64,000 nt of DNA, taken from positions 164,996,393 through 165,060,392 of the forward strand of contig OX465281.1 of assembly GCA_949987705.1 (NCBI GenBank). The letters run 5' to 3'. Both the position numbers and the translations under genes were made by a program. Positions within the stretch are counted from its first letter, which is position 1; every line of letters starts with the position of its first letter. Shown here one piece after another: positions 42,823 through 53,433 of the stretch. Under the pieces are notes generated by a model. That model worked only from the letters and a program-made list of their open reading frames with translations, did no database searches and was not told where the DNA came from. Origin of the DNA: Thereva unica (lineage: Eukaryota; Arthropoda; Insecta; Diptera; Therevidae).

Positions 42823-44867
42823 AGTTTCGGCAACAACTTCATGCACTAAACGAAATAAAGATTCCACGACACATTTATGGTCACCGTCTGGTGAAAGATA
42901 TGCAGCTCCATACTTTTGCAGATGCCTCTGAAAAGGCTTACGGTGCAGCAGTCTACATTCGAGCCACTACTCAAGATGAAACGGTACTTTGTCGGCTGTT
43001 GTGTGCTAAGTCAAGAGTAGCACTCATAAATAAAATTACAATTCCGAGACTGGAACTATGCGCAGCTAAGTTGGCAGCTGAATTAACTCACCGCGTCAAG
43101 AAGGATTTGGATCTGAGAAATAAACCGAGTTATTTGTGGACGGACTCGGAAATTGTATTATCATGGTTAAATAGTTCCACGGTAGCGCTACCAACCTTTG
43201 TTGCTAACAGAATAGCATCTATTAAAGGTTACTCTATACCAGAGCAATGGTGTCATGTCTCATCAAAGGACAATCCGGCAGACATCGTGTCAAGAGGTCT
43301 ATCACCAGAACGCATGCAAAATTGTACACTGTGGTTTTATGGACCACTCTTTTTACATGGGAAGACGGAAATTTGGCCACCAGCGTTCAAACTACAAGAA
43401 CCGATGACAAAGGTTAGCGTACCAACAGTAACGCTCACTACAACCACACACAACGATGCATACTTCGACGTAAGCTGTATAAAACACAATAACTCTTTCC
43501 GGAAATTACAGCGAATAACAGCTTACACACTCCGATTCATCAATCGCTGCCAAAGGAACCCAAGAGATACGAGCGAAGGAAATGCATTAACTCCTAAGGA
43601 ACTCGATGAAGCATTATATTTGATCATAAAATCCATGCAGAAGGAGGAGTTCATGTTAGATATCAACCATTTAAAGCGCCATCAGAAGGTCAACAAAAAT
43701 AGCCCACTTTGCAGTTTGACACCATTTCTAGATGCAAAGGGAGTAATACGCGTCGGTGGAAGACTAGAGGCGTCAGGATTATCATACGACGCAAAACATC
43801 CCATGCTGCTGCCTTACGGTCATCCGCTAACACGACTATTATTAACTGATCTTCATAAGGAAAACTCACACATTGGGCCACAAGTATTACTCGCCACCGC
43901 TAGGCAACATTTCTGGCCGATTAAAGGAAAGGCCCTTGCACGAGTTATAGTTCAACACTGCCTTACATGTACGAGAGCCAAGCCGAAACTATTTCATCAG
44001 TTAATGGGAAGCATACCTGTGGATCGAGTGCAGCCCACCAGACCATTCATCTATGCTGGAGTAGACTTTTGCGGGCCAATTTCAATTCACTACAAGTCGA
44101 GGGGCAAAAGACCAACAAAAGCTTATATTGCAGTCTTTTGCTGCTTCTCTACCAAGGCAGTCCATTTCGAGAATGTCTCCGATCTAACAACCGACGCCTT
44201 CATTGCAGCACTTAAACGGTTCATCGGTAGGCGAGGACATGTTCAAAATCTCTACTGCGATAACGCAACCAACTTTGTTGGGGCGAGCAATCAACTAAGT
44301 GAGTTGAAGGATGTCATTTATTCGGCTAAAGGCAGAGAAGCCATTACCAGCACCTGCAGCTCCAAATCCATCAATTTTCATTTTATACCACCAAGAGCTC
44401 CTCACTTCGGCGGACTCTGGGAGGCGGCAGTCAAATCAGCAAAACATTTATTAGTACGATCCATGGCAAACGTATCAATGACGTATGAGGAATTAGAGAC
44501 AGCGATGATTGACATTGAAGCAGTGTTAAACTCACGCCCAATAACGCCACTATCTAATGATCCAAATGACCTCAGTGCTCTAACTCCTGGTCACTTTCTT
44601 ATTGGGGAGCCCCTTACAGCAACTGTCGACCAAACTGGAAAGGAGTTACAAGGAAGTTTACAGAATAGATGGGAAATGTTAACACACCTCAAGCAAAATT
44701 TCTGGAACAGGTGGTCACAAGAGTATCTGAACGAACTGCAGCATCGTTATAAATGGAATACACGGCTCAATAACGTAAAAACCGGAACGTTAGTTATCTT
44801 AAAGGAAGACAACATGCCAATCATGAAGTGGCCACTGGGAAGAATTGTGAAGATTAATCCAATATAG
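42756..44867 (+). CDS. BEL element 2 RNase H-integrase segment of pol
   Basis: A long open stretch of about 700 codons. RNase H: HTFADASEKAYGAAVYI, IPRLELCAAKLAAEL, LWTDSEIVLSWL. Integrase: a His-His-Cys-Cys zinc region (HKENSHIGPQ to CLTC), then Asp in AGVDFCG, Asp in YCDNATNF and Glu in GLWEAAVK, all intact. The C-terminal DUF5641 block (FWNRWSQEYL, VKTGTLVILKEDNMP, WPLGRIV) ends at TAG 44865-44867, slightly early compared with BEL element 1. It normally belongs to a gag-pol polyprotein, and the first dozen codons of this frame are out of frame with the true protein. Confidence 0.85.
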   Translation: MGDKDGLGRDAAIPQELYTRWIEFRQQLHALNEIKIPRHIYGHRLVKDMQLHTFADASEKAYGAAVYIRATTQDETVLCRLLCAKSRVALINKITIPRLELCAAKLAAELTHRVKKDLDLRNKPSYLWTDSEIVLSWLNSSTVALPTFVANRIASIKGYSIPEQWCHVSSKDNPADIVSRGLSPERMQNCTLWFYGPLFLHGKTEIWPPAFKLQEPMTKVSVPTVTLTTTTHNDAYFDVSCIKHNNSFRKLQRITAYTLRFINRCQRNPRDTSEGNALTPKELDEALYLIIKSMQKEEFMLDINHLKRHQKVNKNSPLCSLTPFLDAKGVIRVGGRLEASGLSYDAKHPMLLPYGHPLTRLLLTDLHKENSHIGPQVLLATARQHFWPIKGKALARVIVQHCLTCTRAKPKLFHQLMGSIPVDRVQPTRPFIYAGVDFCGPISIHYKSRGKRPTKAYIAVFCCFSTKAVHFENVSDLTTDAFIAALKRFIGRRGHVQNLYCDNATNFVGASNQLSELKDVIYSAKGREAITSTCSSKSINFHFIPPRAPHFGGLWEAAVKSAKHLLVRSMANVSMTYEELETAMIDIEAVLNSRPITPLSNDPNDLSALTPGHFLIGEPLTATVDQTGKELQGSLQNRWEMLTHLKQNFWNRWSQEYLNELQHRYKWNTRLNNVKTGTLVILKEDNMPIMKWPLGRIVKINPI

Positions 44868-46552
44868 AAGTTAAACGTTTTAAGGAGCATCATGGATTAA
44901 AGTTTGAAAACGTCGGCAAAGTTGGCTTAACATCAAGACAATGGGACATCATCGTATACTTTGATCTGCAACCGTTACAGTCACAGTACGAAATTTTCCT
45001 CAAGGGGCTTTCAACGTTTCACCAATTTTGCAAAGAAATTAATCAAAAGCCAACATGTGAACAAATCATAGGGGAATTTCAACACATTCAGGAAGAATTT
45101 GAAGCAAGTGATGAATTGCTCAGTCTACAGCGTACGCCAAGTAGAATGAAACGAGGAGCGGTGAACTTTGTCGGAAATATGGCAAATGCATTATTTGGAG
45201 TATTGGACAACGACTATGCTGTAAAAATGTCAGAAACCATCGACAATATTCGAACTAATGAGGAGCATCTACTAGCACTAGTGAAGAATCAAACATCCAT
45301 TATAGATTCGACAATTAACGTCATACGAACGGACCAGTCAACAACAGAGGCAAGATTCAAGAACTTGGAAAACCAATTTCAGCAACTCTTTAATACCATC
45401 CATCCCGACACAGGAGAGACCAATGCATTAAAAATGCAAAACTTAGTGACGTCACTTGCTATACAAATGACGCTACTTACAACGAATTTGCGTCATGTCC
45501 ATTCGTTGATCCTGGACATTTTGGCAGACACGCATCATGGAACACTGAGCCCTCAGATCATATCACCTCGCCAACTGAAGGAGGAGCTTATGACCAGCCG
45601 AAGCCACTTGCCACCATCATACAGCCTTCCGAACGATGGCCATAGCATGAGCAGCTTATACCATCTCATCACAGTATCTGGTTGCAAGGCTGACAAATAC
45701 GTCATTTTTCATCTCAAAATACCATTACTAAATGCTGATGATTTCGACTTATTTAAGATAACCCCAATCCCCACTGTAGTAAATAGCACCTTTGTGGCTA
45801 TTCGGACAACTTGAAGGTACCTTGCCATCAACACACTTAGAGACATGTACTGTCCAATGACAGAAGTCGAGTTAAATCTTTGCTTAGCTATGAGCGACAG
45901 ACGCATATGCCGACTTCAACAACCACTCTACCATCGAGGTGCTGATATAGGCATGTGTGAAGTGTATCTCCTTAACGAGATGCCCACGCTCTCACAATGC
46001 CCAGTAGAAATACTACACCAACAACCAATTTGGATTCAACTTGATCATCCCAATGAATGGATATTTGCTATGAAGGAACCAACAGTAACCAATATCGTGT
46101 GCAATGGAGAGCCATCCACCATCACGCTCGAAGGAATCGGTCAACTGAAATTGGAACCAGAATGTATTCTGAAGCAGAAGTTGGCGACTGTTCAAGGGCA
46201 CCACAATAACTTCAACAGCACTGCGACAGGTCATATCCGATACTCTAGTACTAAACCGATAGTACCACAGGAAGGGAATTCTGATGCCATCTTCAAGATA
46301 CAACAAGAAACTCTTGATGAAATACAGCAGCAGCTTGCGCAACAAAATCTAGAGCTGCCTAAGAAAATCGAAGCCCACAATAATCACCACAGAATCACCA
46401 GCTACCTCAGCATTACATTAGTAGCAGTCTTAATAATAGGTATCTTGGTGCGATATGGGTACATCAGATGCAAACGACCTAAGCGGCCTCAACCTAAACC
46501 CCGGACGCATGTTGGAGTAAACGAAGGATTAGACTTTACCGTTGTTGTATAA
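44868..46552 (+). pseudogene. Env-like fusion glycoprotein gene of BEL element 2
   Basis: Reading continues in one frame from just after pol to 46552, except for a TGA at 45812-45814. The start resembles the mature N-terminus of insect retroviral envelope / baculovirus F-type proteins (GKVGLTSRQWD, YFDLQPLQSQYE). A furin-type site RMKR (45143-45154) is followed by a hydrophobic fusion-peptide-like segment with FVGNMANALFG. A Cys-containing ectodomain follows, then a membrane segment near 46403-46465 and a basic tail. No signal peptide precedes it: pol runs straight into the ectodomain, so the 5' part of env appears deleted. In the family env mediates membrane fusion. This copy is broken. Confidence 0.82.
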
Positions 46553-46578
46553 TTGAACATCGTTCAAGGCGGGCAGTA

Positions 46579-47061
46579 TGTTTGTACTCATAGTACAAAT
46601 TTAGTTTATCATAAAAATTAATCAATTTAATATATCACATAAATTTTCATGCAGTACCTACAAATTTAATAAGACAAAAACAAAAAAAACCTTTTTTGTT
46701 ATCATAATTTTTCCCATTCAAAAGTAAAAACATTTATTATCTTTAAATTTTCATTTTTCGGCATGTAAGCATGTTGACCAGCAACATTAGAATTTCTGAT
46801 AAAACATCAAGCCAGACGTAATCTGATCCATCCGGCCATGAGAAAATATGCGATGCGGCTAGATAACGCGAATTTCCATAGGGAATCTGCAGATGCTCAG
46901 AAATTCTAATGTTGCACAAAATGCATAGAACATTCTTTTAGCAAAGTAAGCAGTTTTGTGTATATAAAAGAAATTAATGGATAATTAAATAGAACAGTTA
47001 TTAAAAAGACTTCAAGCCTTTAATTTCTAATTGTCCTGTATTTGGGTGTTTCGCTCAAGCA
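46579..47061 (+). repeat. Partial 3' LTR of BEL element 2
   Basis: It begins TGTTTGTACTC right after the purine-rich GGCGGGCAGTA tract (46568-46578). It matches the 5' LTR but lacks an 858-bp middle portion and the last 150 bp, stopping where a CAGTGGCGTAGATAG sequence starts. Confidence 0.8.
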
Positions 47062-47351
47062 GTGGCGTAGATAGCTTTCAGCCATGGGGGGGGATATGAC
47101 TTAGTATCTGCATTTCTTTGGGTTTCACCGTCCAAAGGCTTGCCGAATGGTTTTTTTGGCAGTAAAAATTTCTTCATACCGAGATAATAATCAACGTGGT
47201 AATCGCTCTTAAATTGTTGATTCGCCAGAGACAATGAGTGTTCCGTGTATTATGTTCGTAGCCAGCGCACGTACTAAAGTCAATGGTGGCAAATCGTAGA
47301 CGGACACACTCCTTCGCTGTGCTCACTTTGCCTGATTCAGGCATTCCAAAC
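47060..47351. other. Possible terminus of an unrelated DNA element
   Basis: CAGTGGCGTAGATAGCTTTC with a G-run near 47090 resembles terminal sequences of common animal DNA transposons starting CAGTGGCGTA. No matching inverted end (TACGCCACTG) was found to the right. No gene recognised. Confidence 0.35.
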
Positions 47352-47513
47352 CAGCGCACATACGGCACGACAAGTATCGGCTGCAAAGATGGTTTATGGA
47401 GCGGAGCGTGAGAGAGGACTATGGAATGGACACAATTTCCATCGCCCACTCTTACTTTATTTGCCATAAACCATATTTGCAGCCGACTCTTGTCGTGTCG
47501 GGTGTACGCTCGT
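47352..47513. repeat. Long inverted repeat (48-bp arms)
   Basis: 47352-47399 and 47465-47513 are imperfect reverse complements (cores CCATAAACCAT and TTTGCAGCCGA, then CTTGTCGTG), with about 65 bp between. Pairing weakens outward toward 47340 and 47525. This could be a small foldback element or a hairpin-RNA source. No protein is encoded. Confidence 0.75.
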
Positions 47514-47561
47514 GTGGAACCACCCTATGATTTGCTCCACCGATTGTGCAGCGTTGCAACC

Positions 47562-49364
47562 CTACTACAATTGTTACTATTTCTGCTACGATTTTTAAGC
47601 TTCAACTTTTTACTCGGTACTATTTGATTTAAGTACATTTTTTATTCGATTTAATTCGATGAACTAGTTGGGATGTGGGTTTGACCCCTTCGGTCCACAC
47701 GATTAACATCCCAGTATGACGAAGATGGAATAAACTGACTTCTTACAAAATAGTTATACGTTTAGCACTAGTGGAAAATTGGCTAGTATCAGAACTGATG
47801 ACAAAGCAATCCCGAGAGAAGCTAGTTCAAATAACTATCATAGTAGTAAATCCACAAGTTTTTTCTAGAGAATTTGTTTTTCCTGAACGTTAGCAAACAA
47901 ACATTTCCTCCGTATTTCGTTCGCTGCACTAAAGCGGGTGTTCAAATTCGTATTGAGCGTGGTGAAGCGCCGTTGACGAGCTGAGAAGCGAATGACTTCA
48001 TTTGGAAATTCCAAAGCTTTCCGGAGATATTAGCAAAACTGTAACTGTTAAGTACTTGTCAGACTTGACCAAAAAGAACAAATTTTATGGTAACTACTGG
48101 AAATCCCGGGATGAACCGCATTTTCCTGAAACTGTATCACGCGTAGAAAACACTTCCCCGTCAAAAAGTGCTAATCCAAGGTTTGAAAATTCGCGCTGTT
48201 TGTAAAGGGTAACGAAATTTTTGCACGATTTTGAAAGGTTGTCGGATTTTGACAAGTGATGTTTTGTTCGTTTAGAACGGGTCTCATTCCATCGAGTTTA
48301 TTAGATATATGTATTAGCAAAACTTGTCTTTCTGACAATTAGCCGAAGTTTTTCTATTTAAACAAAAAAGGCCCGACCGAATATTATGAAATTTTTTTCA
48401 GAGCATTTCTTCATTAATATTATTTTTTCTGCACCTCAATGAAGTCGATATAGTTTTTAGTTCGTGCGGTATTGTGCAGGTACAAAAATCATAAACGTCG
48501 TTTAAACAAAAACAAAAACGGTTCGACCGAATTTTATGAAAATCTTTTCAGATCATATTTCGGTTAATACGCTTCGAACGACACCTCAACGAAGTCGATA
48601 TCTTTTTTGGTTCGCGCGGTATCGTGCAGGAAAAAATGACCACATCCGTACGCACAAACACACACACACACACACACATACTTCCTCCCAATTTTTTGCT
48701 TAAAATGCTCCTGGGACCTTGAAAGATGAAAATACGTTGAAATTTTCGATTTAGATTTTCGGACCGATTACAATAACTTCCTATACTGGGAAGTTAAAAA
48801 GTATCATATCAAGGGATACTTATATTTTAGTATCTACTACTGTTTTAATGGATTTAGTACATATTGTTCGTTGAATTAATACATTTTAAACTTGCTTGGG
48901 TGGCAACGCTTTGTAGGCCGCCCCCTGCTCCTTCTTTGACGGTGACAAAAAATACATTGTGCCGAGGGAGCGCGTGGTCATCATTACTACATCATTTTTT
49001 AGGAAGTTCATATGTTGATACTCTACATAATATGCTCAAACCTAATAGTTATTTCACCCAAAGTTAGGAACACGATTCTATTTCTTGATTAACTATAATG
49101 TTAATATTTTGAGTATTTAGGAACCGAGGTGTCACTGTTGGCTCATTGTATTTACTTTCAATGTGCTTAATTATAGTGAGCCTTTTTGCGGTTCCTGATT
49201 TCCTTTTCGTGGTTCCTGATTGGTCGGCCTTCTCGAAGCGCGGAAATTAGCAATACTCAAATGCACAGCCGTCACAAAAACGGATCTAGATGATTTTTAC
49301 ACATACATAGAATCAAAAGAGGTGCTGGTGCTTTAAAAATTTCATGTACATATACTTAAATACT
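47562..49364. other. Non-coding region with a two-copy repeat
   Basis: No gene recognised. 48354-48497 and 48499-48645 are diverged copies of a roughly 145-bp unit sharing TTTAAACAAAAA, GACCGAAT and GAAGTCGATAT. A (CA)n run lies at about 48655-48680. ACTTCCTATACTGGGAAGT near 48777 forms a small hairpin of the kind seen at ends of insect repeats. Confidence 0.5.
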
Positions 49365-51347
49365 TGTAACAGCATAATGGCGCGATAAAATAATGGGCGC
49401 CACTTATGCGAGGTATTACCCCCTTAGCCATAAGCCCGGAAAACTATGACCAAGGAGCCAATACCATACATAAGAAAGGAAAATAATTTCCGGAACTCCT
49501 ACGCCGGCCACACGGAGTTATCTAGCTCGCCGGAGGGGTCGTGGGGTGTGTGGCCGGGGCTTACCGCGGTTGGTTCACCACTTACCTGTGTCTGTGCAAC
49601 TTTGACTTCCGTCCATCATTCTCCGGTCATCGCCTGAGCAGCGTCAAACCCTGAAAAGAAATGATCCCCCCTCAACCATTCCACCAAAAAAATTTACCAC
49701 AGGGACATTCTAATGTTTATAATCATTTAATCAATCTGTAAAACTCAACATAAACATTACATGGAAAGCTTAACAACCACGACACTGATTAATTGCCCGT
49801 GTCAAATATTAACCGTGAACGAATACAATTCAAAAACAAACATACGAGTTACGTGCTTTGAGGGAACATGAGTATGAATGATAACAATAAAGCGCGCAGT
49901 ATTGGCCAATACTCCTCACTTTGTACAAATGATAGTACAATCAACAGAATCACTTAGAGGAAAAACAAATTTCCCTGAACCAACAAAGAACAAAATGTAA
50001 TTATTTCCGACAAGGAGCAACACAAATTCACAAATAATTATAAAGAATATTATCAAGTTAATACTAACTACTATTAAAATTATTATTTTAGTAATAAATT
50101 TTTTTTTTAATTAAAGCAAAAAGAAGTTTTTTTTTGGTTATTTTATTTTGTGTATTATTTTTTTTGTGTTTTTTTCTCTGATCCACCTGGTGTGGATACA
50201 CTGTAGGTATTGCTTAATTACCTGACTATCGAACGGTATATCACTTGGTAGTAATGGAATATACAGTTCCTCCTTTATGCTAATGTCTGCTGTTTGATAA
50301 ATATAAGCTAATCTTCCGGCAACTTTGTTTCTATTTAAACCATATTCGAGTAATGTTGGATAATCCTCGGTCTGTTCTCCATCCCCCCTCGGTCTTCTGA
50401 TTTTAAACCTGTTACTTCGTCCACCAACGCTCCATTGCCTTCCGCCAATTCTCTACACGTCATTCCCGTTTTTGATAAATGCAAACAGTTTGTACAGATT
50501 AACACCAATCCGCACCTTCCCCTGCTAAAATTTCAACCACGTAAAACGCTGAAATATGTACATATATCCTGTTTTATAAACTAAAGGACAAAACGCAATT
50601 GTTGTATTGCTGGTATCCTTTTCGGTACTTCCAAATTTCTCCAAATTCTTTTAATTGTTAAATTTTTTTCTTATTTGTTCTTGTATTTTCGACTAGCAAA
50701 ATATGTATTTATAAATGCACTTTTATTATTGAATTAGTAAATGTTTATATTTTTCACATTTATAATCATATCCAACAACCGGTGCGAAAGACTTTTGTGA
50801 AATTATCTAGACTGAATCGCCATGTTTGATAATAATCTTTTTTGTTTTTTTTTTTGCAACTGAACTGAATAATGAAGGTTTTTGTCTTCCAGCCAGTCAT
50901 ATGTGTTCAAAACTGATTTTTTCCTTTTTTCCTTCTTAAATTTTTCCGAACACAAACTTTTGCCGGACAAAAATCCCTCACGTCAAAATTCGAACTCCCA
51001 TTTTCTATTTTTTTTTTCTTTTTTATTTAATTCTTACGAATATAGAACCGCGTCAGTATACTTTTAATCAACGTGTTAATATCATTATTTTATAACACGA
51101 TAATATGATATTGTAGTTATGTGTAATTTTTAAGGACTGCTTAATGAAATTCTGTCCCACGAACTAGATAGAACTCTTTCCTTTTTTCCAAAAAAAACTC
51201 CTTTCATTATTCATTTTTTCCCTCGCCTATCCTTTTTAAATTTTCCTTTTCCTCCCAAGTAATTTTACAGTAAATTTCCCCTTGCCTACAGGGTGATTTC
51301 CAAACTAAATTCCCCCGTCAAAATAAATTTTCCAACCGACCGTTACA
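49365..51347 (-). repeat. Candidate LTR of the host gypsy element
   Basis: It starts TGTAAC and ends with the exact inverse, GTTACA. Near its start AAAATAATGGGCGCCAC closely resembles AAAATTATGGGCGCCAC at a comparable place in the LTR of the complete element. The length (1983 bp) is high but known for some insect gypsy groups. The interior is AT-rich, without genes. A second copy lies outside the window, so this is unconfirmed. Confidence 0.3.
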
Positions 51348-51434
51348 TACCCTCGGGTCCACAAGGCCGACTCGCGAGGCAGTGAGGAGCCGAAAATAAC
51401 GGACGGTTTTTTTATGCCGTAGGTCTAATATGTT

Positions 51435-51503
51435 TGGCGCCAATGTGGGACTCGACTCACGACCTGAGAATAGGAGTCTCATGTTCTAGTGAGCTAGCCG
51501 GGC
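51435..51503 (-). pseudogene. tRNA-Lys-derived sequence with encoded CCA
   Basis: Read on the minus strand, 69 nt fold like insect tRNA-Lys(CTT): acceptor GCCCGGC, TA, GCTC D-stem, TGAGA/TCTCA anticodon stem, GTGAG/CCCAC T-stem and terminal GGCGCCA. The D-loop is shortened, the anticodon position reads CCT instead of CTT, the variable loop lacks one base, and the 3' acceptor strand mispairs. Genomic tRNA genes in animals do not encode CCA, so this looks reverse-transcribed, fitting its place next to a retrotransposon primed by tRNA-Lys. It is not a working tRNA. Confidence 0.65.
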
Positions 51504-51559
51504 ATACGTGAACTAGTTGATAATATACGAACCGAGTGAAAAGCTAACTATAATTTAGG

Positions 51560-52110
51560 TTCATGCTTGCAACCGTAAGTTGCGATGGCCAGTCTGAAAA
51601 ATCTCCCGGAGAAATATTTGAAGTTGCGAATAACAGGCGGAAGACAATACCACATTGTCCCCCGACGGATATCAACAAGTCTCCAAACATTTCGTACAAA
51701 CCCGGGTTGCTTTCGCTCCACCGGGCCAGTCTCCAGCAATACCACATTGCCTTTGACTCCCCCCGGTGAAACGATAGTCAAACTGTCTGCTGAGAGATAT
51801 TCTCCAGACTGACCGAAGAGGAAGGACAGTGTGAGGAGTGTATACAAACCTGTTGACCGTTGGACAGTCTGCAGGTTCTCTCGGAAGAATATCTGGAAGG
51901 ACAAGGATCCGGCTGAAGACAATTCCATATTGTCCCCTTCCGGCTCCTCTAATCTTTCAGAAATTCTCGCCTGAACCAGTTTCCCCTCGCACCCTGGAGT
52001 CCAACTCACGCAATCCCACATTGCATGGAGTTCCCCAGTAGGACGACAGGCAACTAATTCGCCGAGGGAAACCTACGCCTGACCAAAAATCAAAAGGTGA
52101 AGAGGACCCC
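51560..52110. repeat. 274-bp imperfect tandem duplication
   Basis: GAAGACAATACCACATTGTC at 51641 recurs as GAAGACAATTCCATATTGTC at 51915. CAATACCACATTGC near 51735 recurs near 52010. The block lies between the integrase stop and the tRNA-Lys-like sequence, i.e. in the 3' region or LTR of the host gypsy. ORFs across it are chance frames. Confidence 0.7.
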
Positions 52111-52120
52111 TTGAGGAAAA

Positions 52121-53433
52121 TCAACGACGTATGTCTTTGCCGTGATATACACCTATGATTTTACCGGCCAAATCCTCCAGCTCGTACAAGCTGGTTCCAA
52201 TTTTTTTACGTATCCGAGCTTTCAAGAACCGGGGTGCTAACTTGGCACTGAAACGACCCGCTCGGTTACTCACCCAGAAAGTCCTCCGGTAAACCTCATC
52301 TCCCGGACGAAAACTGCCCGCACGGCACCGTAAATTGTATCGAATTTTATGTCTGGAGTGTGCGGCGGCTAAATTCAGCGCGATCCGCTCTCGAAGCATC
52401 TGCATTTTGTCCGTCAATGGTAGAAAAGCTATGTCACCCTCCTGTAAAACGTTCAGTTTCTTCAGGACTGGATATGCTGATCCGTGCAGGATCATGTGGC
52501 TACCAAACAGGGCCTGATACGGGGACATGCCGATCGCCTCGTGGTGGGTACTACGAAGAGCACATTCTATGGACGACAGATGTCTATCCCACTCACGATG
52601 ATCCTCCTTTAAGTACGCCCTAATGGCGGCGAGGACGGATCTATTCACCCGCTCGGAAGCGTTGGGGTGCGGCGAATATACAGCTGTGCGCACATGTTGT
52701 ACGCCATAATCCTGTAGTAATTTAGCAAACTCCTTGGAGGTGAATTGCCGACCATTGTCGGAGAAGACCGTTTCAGGAACTCCAAAGGTATGAAAGATAG
52801 TTTGCTCGAGAAACTTGACGGCCACCGCCGTGGTCTCAGCGGACACGGGGTGCAGGAAGACAAACTTGGTGAATGCATCCAATACAACAAATACTGCCGT
52901 GTGGCCTTTCTTCGACCTGGGATAAGGACCTAAGAAATCGACGTATAAAAATTGGAACGGCCTCGACGCATCCATAGGGTTTCCCATAGGTGGTCGAAGT
53001 ACTGAGCTGGGGGCTTTGGTGGTTTTGCAGACCTCACACTTGGCGATGAATTCCCGAACTTGTTTTGCCATACCTGGCCAAAAGTACTTGCATCGCAATC
53101 GGGCTAGGGTTTTCCCTACTCCACCATGCGACGCTTGGGGAGGCGAATGAGAAGACTCCACGAGAGACGCGGTCAATTCCATCGGAATCCACAACTTCCA
53201 TGTCAGGTCGTCAACAATCGGGTTTCCAGTACGTGGTGATGTACGCTTGAAAACGTACCCATCTTCAACTCGCAGGTCTGGTAGCTGCGGTGAGGCTTGC
53301 CTGAGGCTATCACCCAGACGAAGATATTCAGGGGACTTGAAAGACGGGGCATTTAAGTCCACGTCGAAACACAAGGACAATTCGTCAACGCAATCCATGC
53401 GTGACAAGGCATCGGGAACCACATTGTGGGTGC
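52121..53433 (-). CDS. Host gypsy pol, integrase part (left half)
   Basis: An open frame of about 435 codons continues the RNase H-integrase linker from 63217 across the inserted element. It contains a zinc-binding His-His-Cys-Cys region (SSHSPPQASHGG to CEVCK), the catalytic core with Asp in YVDFLGPYP, Asp in FSDNGRQF and Glu in PNASERVNRS, and a GPY/F-like C-terminus (FSAKLAPRFLKARI). All catalytic residues are intact and there are no internal stops, so the host element was probably coding-competent when it was interrupted. Stop near 52121. Confidence 0.9.

Larger units (their letters stand above)
32110..47061 (+). mobile_element. BEL/Pao retrotransposon 2 with env-like gene
   Basis: The 5' LTR (32110-39338) is split by a Helentron remnant and a tRNA-type primer site follows at 39340. 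The order gag, protease-RT-RNase H-integrase, then env-like gene runs to a purine-rich tract and a partial 3' LTR (46579-47061). An env gene downstream of a BEL pol makes this a retrovirus-like insect BEL element, comparable in organisation to the Drosophila roo group. It is inactive through stops, frameshifts, a mutated protease site and a truncated 3' LTR. Shared LTR parts differ at about four sites in 270 bp. Confidence 0.88.

Noticed and set aside
47174..47467. 97-codon ORF as a gene
   Set aside because: It runs through the inverted repeat and matches no family.
47060..49364. Complete hAT-type element starting CAGTGGCGTA
   Set aside because: No inverse end or target duplication could be found to the right.
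51435..51503. Functional tRNA gene
   Set aside because: Encoded CCA, mispaired acceptor strand, shortened D-loop and altered anticodon argue for a relic.
51548..52021. 157-codon minus-strand ORF after the integrase
   Set aside because: It spans the 274-bp duplication, has no domain and overlaps ORFs on the other strand.
49365..53433. Integrase at 52121-53433 as a separate element
   Set aside because: Its frame joins that of 63217-64000 once the flanked insertion is removed, so they are one gene.
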